A stretch of 17,353 nt of DNA from RZYP01 sp964386405. GTDB lineage: Bacteria; Bacillota; Negativicutes; Acidaminococcales; Acidaminococcaceae. Positions within the stretch are counted from its first letter, which is position 1. Every line of letters begins with the position of its first letter. The stretch lies in NCBI GenBank assembly GCA_964386405.1, contig CAYLRW010000037.1:1-17353 (forward strand). The letters run 5' to 3'. A program made the translations under genes and the position numbers. Positions 14,609 through 17,353 of the stretch are shown here, in pieces. Below the pieces are notes generated by a model. It did not search any database. It had not been told where the DNA came from and was given only the letters and a program-made list of their open reading frames with translations.

Positions 14609-15571
14609 CTATGCGTTTAGATTAAATCCTAACTCATGCAGCATGGCAATGTCTTCTTTGATGTTGGAGCCCGACGTGGTCAGCATGTTGCCGGTAATTG
14701 TTGCGCTGGCTCCGCCGCAAAACGCCTCTCTGCCATTTTGTGGCAGCATCTTTCTGCCGGCCGCCAGACGAATATTAGCCGCAGGATTCAGATAACGGAA
14801 AAAAGCAACGGTACGCAAAATATCTTCCGGTGCTAATCCCGGCAAATGACCAAGCGGCGTACCGGGAATCGGCATCAAGGCATTAATAGGTATTGATTCA
14901 ATGCCTAACTCAGCCAAGGTCAAAGCCATGTCCAATCTGTCTTCCCAGGTTTCACCCATCCCGATGATGCCACCGGAGCAAACACAGAAGCCTTCTTCTT
15001 TTGCAATTCTCATCGTTTCCAGCTTATCTTCAAACTTGTGCGTTGTGCAGATGTTGGGGAAATTTCTTCTCGAAGTTTCAATATTTTCGTGATAACTTTC
15101 GACGCCGGCTTCACGCAAGCGTTTAAATTGTTCTCTTCTGAGCAGGCCATGCCCTGCGCACAAAGAAATGCTGCAGTTTGCTTTCATTTTTTTATAAGCC
15201 TCAATCGCATGTTCAAAATCTTCGCCATCTAACCTGCGTCCAGAGGTAACCAGACCAAAACGGTCAGCGCCTTCAGCTTGGTTAGCCAACGCCGTCTCCA
15301 TGATTTCATCTATTCCCACAAAACCATATTCATCAACGCCGGTATGATGATGAGCAGATTGAGCACAAAATTTGCAGTTTTCTGAGCAACGGCCGCTGCG
15401 TGCGTTCATGATCGTGCAAAGATCTACTTTTTTCCCACAAAAATAATCCTGCAGCAACGCTGCCCCTTTGCGCAATTCCTCCAAATCAGCCGTAAAGAAA
15501 AAATTTAAATCATCCTCTCTCTTCAGCCTTTTACCAGCTATAATCTCTTCTGCAAGTTTAATTAAATCCAT
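14609..15571 (-). CDS. bioB: Biotin synthase BioB
   Basis: This 320-residue radical SAM enzyme inserts sulfur into dethiobiotin, the last step of biotin synthesis. The CxxxCxxC motif that binds the [4Fe-4S] cluster is CSENCKFC (C62, C66, C69), followed by AQSAHHHTG. Cysteines in SISLCAGHG and FCVCSGGIIGMGE fit the second cluster, and FRYLNPAANIRLAAGR carries the arginine region of the family. The start is ATG 15571: GAGAGGG lies eight bases upstream, whereas the GTG at 15580 overlaps that ribosome site. No other biotin genes are in the window, so this is a stand-alone bioB. It has its own promoter with two possible operators. Confidence 0.96.
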   Translation of the reverse strand: MDLIKLAEEIIAGKRLKREDDLNFFFTADLEELRKGAALLQDYFCGKKVDLCTIMNARSGRCSENCKFCAQSAHHHTGVDEYGFVGIDEIMETALANQAEGADRFGLVTSGRRLDGEDFEHAIEAYKKMKANCSISLCAGHGLLRREQFKRLREAGVESYHENIETSRRNFPNICTTHKFEDKLETMRIAKEEGFCVCSGGIIGMGETWEDRLDMALTLAELGIESIPINALMPIPGTPLGHLPGLAPEDILRTVAFFRYLNPAANIRLAAGRKMLPQNGREAFCGGASATITGNMLTTSGSNIKEDIAMLHELGFNLNA

Positions 15572-15579
15572 CGTCGGCA

Positions 15580-15586
15580 CCCTCTC
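15580..15586 (-). promoter_or_regulatory. Ribosome binding site that decides the bioB ATG start
   Basis: GAGAGGG on the minus strand is eight bases before ATG 15571 and shares a base with the in-frame GTG at 15578-15580, so that GTG cannot use it. Confidence 0.7.
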
Positions 15587-15605
15587 TTTTATTGTCTACT
15601 AACTC

Positions 15606-15625
15606 AATATACTTAGTAGTATATT
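15606..15625. promoter_or_regulatory. Perfect palindrome over the bioB -10 box (candidate operator)
   Basis: AATATACT and AGTATATT, separated by TAGT, form a perfect 8+4+8 palindrome that contains the whole -10 box (15618-15623). Because it spans the promoter, it would act as DNA and not as an RNA hairpin. It does not match BirA, BioR or BioQ sites as I know them. Confidence 0.5.
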
Positions 15626-15646
15626 ACCAGTTTCTTGTATCGTCAA
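15618..15646 (-). promoter_or_regulatory. bioB: Promoter of bioB
   Basis: On the minus strand TTGACG (15641-15646) and TATACT (15618-15623) are 17 bases apart, each five of six matches to consensus. A short leader of about 40 bases precedes the ATG. Confidence 0.8.
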
Positions 15647-15670
15647 CTATTTTTTTATCAAGGTTAACCA
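15640..15670 (-). promoter_or_regulatory. BirA-like operator overlapping the bioB -35 box
   Basis: The minus strand has TGGTTAACC (15662-15670) and, 13 bases on, AGTTGACGA (15640-15648). They match the BirA half-sites TTGTTAACC and GGTTAACAA at eight and six of nine positions. The spacing is one or two bases shorter than usual and the second half is poor, so this is tentative; its position over the -35 box is right for a biotin repressor. Confidence 0.4.
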
Positions 15671-15672
15671 TG

Positions 15673-15718
15673 TTGTCTAAAATATCCTGTTCTCTTCAGA
15701 ACAGGATATTTTAGACAA
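15673..15718. terminator. Long perfect hairpin, bidirectional-type terminator after malY/patB
   Basis: A perfect 21 bp inverted repeat (15673-15693 with 15698-15718, loop CTTC) begins three bases after the C-S lyase stop codon. Its core, CCTGTTCT paired with AGAACAGG, is flanked by AAAATAT on one side and ATATTTT on the other, a symmetric terminator shape. The pairing continues beyond the U tract through TTGTC/GACAA, longer than most terminators. Confidence 0.7.
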
Positions 15719-15721
15719 TCT

Positions 15722-16897
15722 TTACTTAAATGCTTTGTGCAGCCGTTGCAGTCCCTCTTCAAGCGTTGACCAGGGGCAGGCACTGTTAATGCGCTGAAAA
15801 CCTGCTCCCTCAGGGCCAAACATCAAACCGCCATCAAGCCAAATGCCAGCTTCCTCGACAATTTTACGTTCTATTTCTTCATCCTTCAGTTGTAAAGCAC
15901 GGAAATCCAGCCAAAGCAAATAGGTTCCTTCCGGCTCAATCAGCCTAACCTCCGGTAGATTTTCCGCCAGAAACAGCTTGGTTTTCTGCAAATTATTATT
16001 CAGGTAAGCTTTTAGCTGCTCCAGCCATTCTGCTCCGTAAGTATAAGCCGCTTGACAGGCGAAGATCCCCAGCGTATTAGGCTGACTGTAACCCGCCTGA
16101 TCCATTGCATGAATAAAACTACGCTTTAAGGAGTCATTTTCAATGAAAATATTGGATATTTGCAAGCCAGCCAGATTAAATGTCTTGCTTGGTGCCGTGC
16201 AGGTAATGGTGCGCAGAGCATACTCTGGCTTCAAAGCTGCAAAAACAAGGTGTTTATGACCTGGTCGCGTAAATTCTTCATGAATTTCATCAGCAACAAC
16301 CAGCACATCATGTTTGACGCAAATATCACCGAGTTTGGTCAATTCTTCCCTCGTCCAGACACGCCCTACAGGATTATGAGGATTGCATAGGATAAACAGC
16401 TTAACTTTGTGTTCAATTATTTTTTGTTCAAAATCAGCAAAGTCTATTTCATAGCGTCCATCATGCAGCACCAGCGGATTGTTGATCAGACGGCGGTTAT
16501 TCTGCTCTATCGACAAAGAGAACGGATAATAAACCGGACGCTGAATCAAAACGGCATCATTTTCTTTTGTAAAAGCGCGGATTGCCGCACAAATTGCAAA
16601 AACAACGCCTGGCGTAACTACAAGAGATTTATCTTTCAGCTGCCAAGCATGCTGTCTGGCGAACCATTCCTTTAAGGTAAGAAAATAATCTTCTTTTATA
16701 TCGGTATAACCAAAAATACCATGCCTGCTGCGTTTCACCAGCTCATCAATAACTTCTGACGGTACGGCAAAATCCATATCTGCCACCCAAAAGGGCAAGA
16801 TATCTGCTGGTCTATGTCTTTCTACCGCGAAATCATATTTAAGGCAGTTAGTATTTTTGCGTTCAATTTTCTGATCAAAATTATATTTAGTCATCAT
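15722..16897 (-). CDS. MalY/PatB family PLP-dependent C-S lyase (cystathionine beta-lyase)
   Basis: This 391-residue fold-type I PLP enzyme has the family features PFWVADMDF (about 35-43), GYTD (63-66), NPHNPVGRVW (172-181), VVADEIHEEF (200-209) and the Schiff-base lysine K238 in APSKTFNLAGLQ. MalY/PatB proteins cleave cystathionine to homocysteine, pyruvate and ammonia; some also act as regulators or cysteine desulfhydrases. The upstream gamma-synthase-like gene ends only six bases before this start, so the pair forms a cysteine-to-homocysteine transsulfuration unit, with methionine synthesis as the likely aim. Two adjacent ATGs (16897, 16894) are possible; the second has better spacing from AGGG. 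A large hairpin follows the stop. Confidence 0.9.
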   Translation of the reverse strand: MMTKYNFDQKIERKNTNCLKYDFAVERHRPADILPFWVADMDFAVPSEVIDELVKRSRHGIFGYTDIKEDYFLTLKEWFARQHAWQLKDKSLVVTPGVVFAICAAIRAFTKENDAVLIQRPVYYPFSLSIEQNNRRLINNPLVLHDGRYEIDFADFEQKIIEHKVKLFILCNPHNPVGRVWTREELTKLGDICVKHDVLVVADEIHEEFTRPGHKHLVFAALKPEYALRTITCTAPSKTFNLAGLQISNIFIENDSLKRSFIHAMDQAGYSQPNTLGIFACQAAYTYGAEWLEQLKAYLNNNLQKTKLFLAENLPEVRLIEPEGTYLLWLDFRALQLKDEEIERKIVEEAGIWLDGGLMFGPEGAGFQRINSACPWSTLEEGLQRLHKAFK

Positions 16898-16903
16898 CTC
16901 ACC

Positions 16904-17353
16904 CTATTCTGCTAAAGCCTGCTCAAGGTCTTCCTTTAAATCTTCTACATCTTCAATACCAACAGAGAGGCGCAGAAGTCTATCATCAACACCTACTCTG
17001 GCCAGCAGTTCTTTCGGTGCTTCAGCATGAGTTTGTTCAATAGGATAGGTGAGAAGGGTTTCGACGCCGCCCAGACTTTCAGCAAAATAGACCAATTTTA
17101 ATTTGCCTAAAGCCTCTGCTGCTATTTTAGCACTTTTTACCTTAAAAGAAATCATGCCGCCAAAGCCGGTTGTCTGTTTCAAGGTAAGTTCATAGCTAGG
17201 GTGATCTTTCAAGCCAACATAGTAAACATCAGTTACCGTTGGCAGAGTTTTGAGCCAGCTGGCAAGTAGAAGCGCATTCTTCTCTTGTCTTTCGACTCTC
17301 AAAGCCAAAGTCTTGATACTGCGCAGCATGAGCCAGCTATCAAAAGGTCCCAG
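16904..17353 (-). CDS. Cystathionine gamma-synthase/lyase family PLP enzyme (3' part; cut by the window edge)
   Basis: Only the C-terminal 149 residues are present; the frame is open to the window end, where it reads LGPFDSWLMLRSIKTLALR, a typical Cys/Met metabolism enzyme segment. Further on are SFKVKSA, ESLGGVETLLTYP, EQTHAEAP and LLRLSVGIEDVEDL, all standard for this PLP family; the PLP lysine lies outside the window. The TYP-x-x-QTHA form recalls Bacillus MetI (cystathionine gamma-synthase/O-acetylhomoserine thiolyase), and B. subtilis metI-metC has the same order of gamma-synthase then beta-lyase. Cystathionine gamma-lyase or methionine gamma-lyase cannot be excluded. An ATG at 17329 is internal, not the real start. 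Confidence 0.9.
   Translation of the reverse strand: MGPFDSWLMLRSIKTLALRVERQEKNALLLASWLKTLPTVTDVYYVGLKDHPSYELTLKQTTGFGGMISFKVKSAKIAAEALGKLKLVYFAESLGGVETLLTYPIEQTHAEAPKELLARVGVDDRLLRLSVGIEDVEDLKEDLEQALAE

Noticed and set aside
1..17353. CRISPR array, insertion sequence, prophage, toxin-antitoxin or tRNA genes
   Set aside because: I saw no regularly spaced repeats, transposase or integrase motifs, tRNA-like cloverleaf or small paired toxin/antitoxin genes on reading through both strands.

Overview
This 17.35 kb window looks like chromosomal sequence from a low-to-mid GC Firmicute. A diderm member of the Negativicutes (Phascolarctobacterium/Acidaminococcus-like) is my best guess. That placement is inference from overall protein character, Shine-Dalgarno use (AGGAGG-like) and Gram-positive-style promoters; no rRNA or marker gene is present to prove it. 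It is an ordinary metabolic and transport region. I see no transposon, prophage, CRISPR array, tRNA, rRNA or recognisable riboswitch, and no gene-free stretch longer than about 280 bases. Sixteen of 18 genes are on the minus strand; the two plus-strand genes each end at a bidirectional terminator shared with a converging neighbour.

Layout from left to right. (1) 8-2608: a minus-strand group of a TVP38/TMEM64 membrane protein, an 81-residue hypothetical and a CYTH-CHAD protein, ending at a strong hairpin. (2) 2607-7456: a complete branched-chain amino acid type ABC importer, order livK-livH-livM-livG-livF, with a promoter before livK, a hairpin terminator or attenuator between livK and livH, overlapping stop/start codons downstream, and a terminator after livF. 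(3) 7651-11131: an acyl-CoA ligase, a DUF3153-type lipoprotein, LarE and a DUF190 PII-like protein. Two sites resembling CodY boxes lie upstream of and at the end of the DUF190 gene. (4) 11300-11686: a FlK-like hotdog thioesterase, divergent from the acyl-CoA ligase. (5) 11728-14078: a polar amino acid ABC importer (binding protein, permease, ATPase), with a hairpin after the binding-protein gene that overlaps a candidate internal promoter. (6) 14209-14559: a small cupin, divergent from the binding protein. (7) 14609-15646: stand-alone biotin synthase bioB with a clear promoter, a perfect palindrome over its -10 box and a BirA-like site near its -35 box. (8) 15673-17353: a MalY/PatB-type C-S lyase preceded by the 3' part of a cystathionine gamma-synthase-like gene that runs off the window edge.

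How the genes fit together: the two importers bring in amino acids; the gamma-synthase/C-S lyase pair is the classic transsulfuration route from cysteine to homocysteine and methionine; bioB makes biotin. The DUF190 protein and the CodY-like sites hint at nitrogen or amino-acid-responsive control of the liv region, but this is unproven. The most interesting leads are regulatory (hairpins after both binding-protein genes, the bioB operator region, the CodY-like boxes) and the three-cysteine LarE. I found no convincing new multi-gene system.
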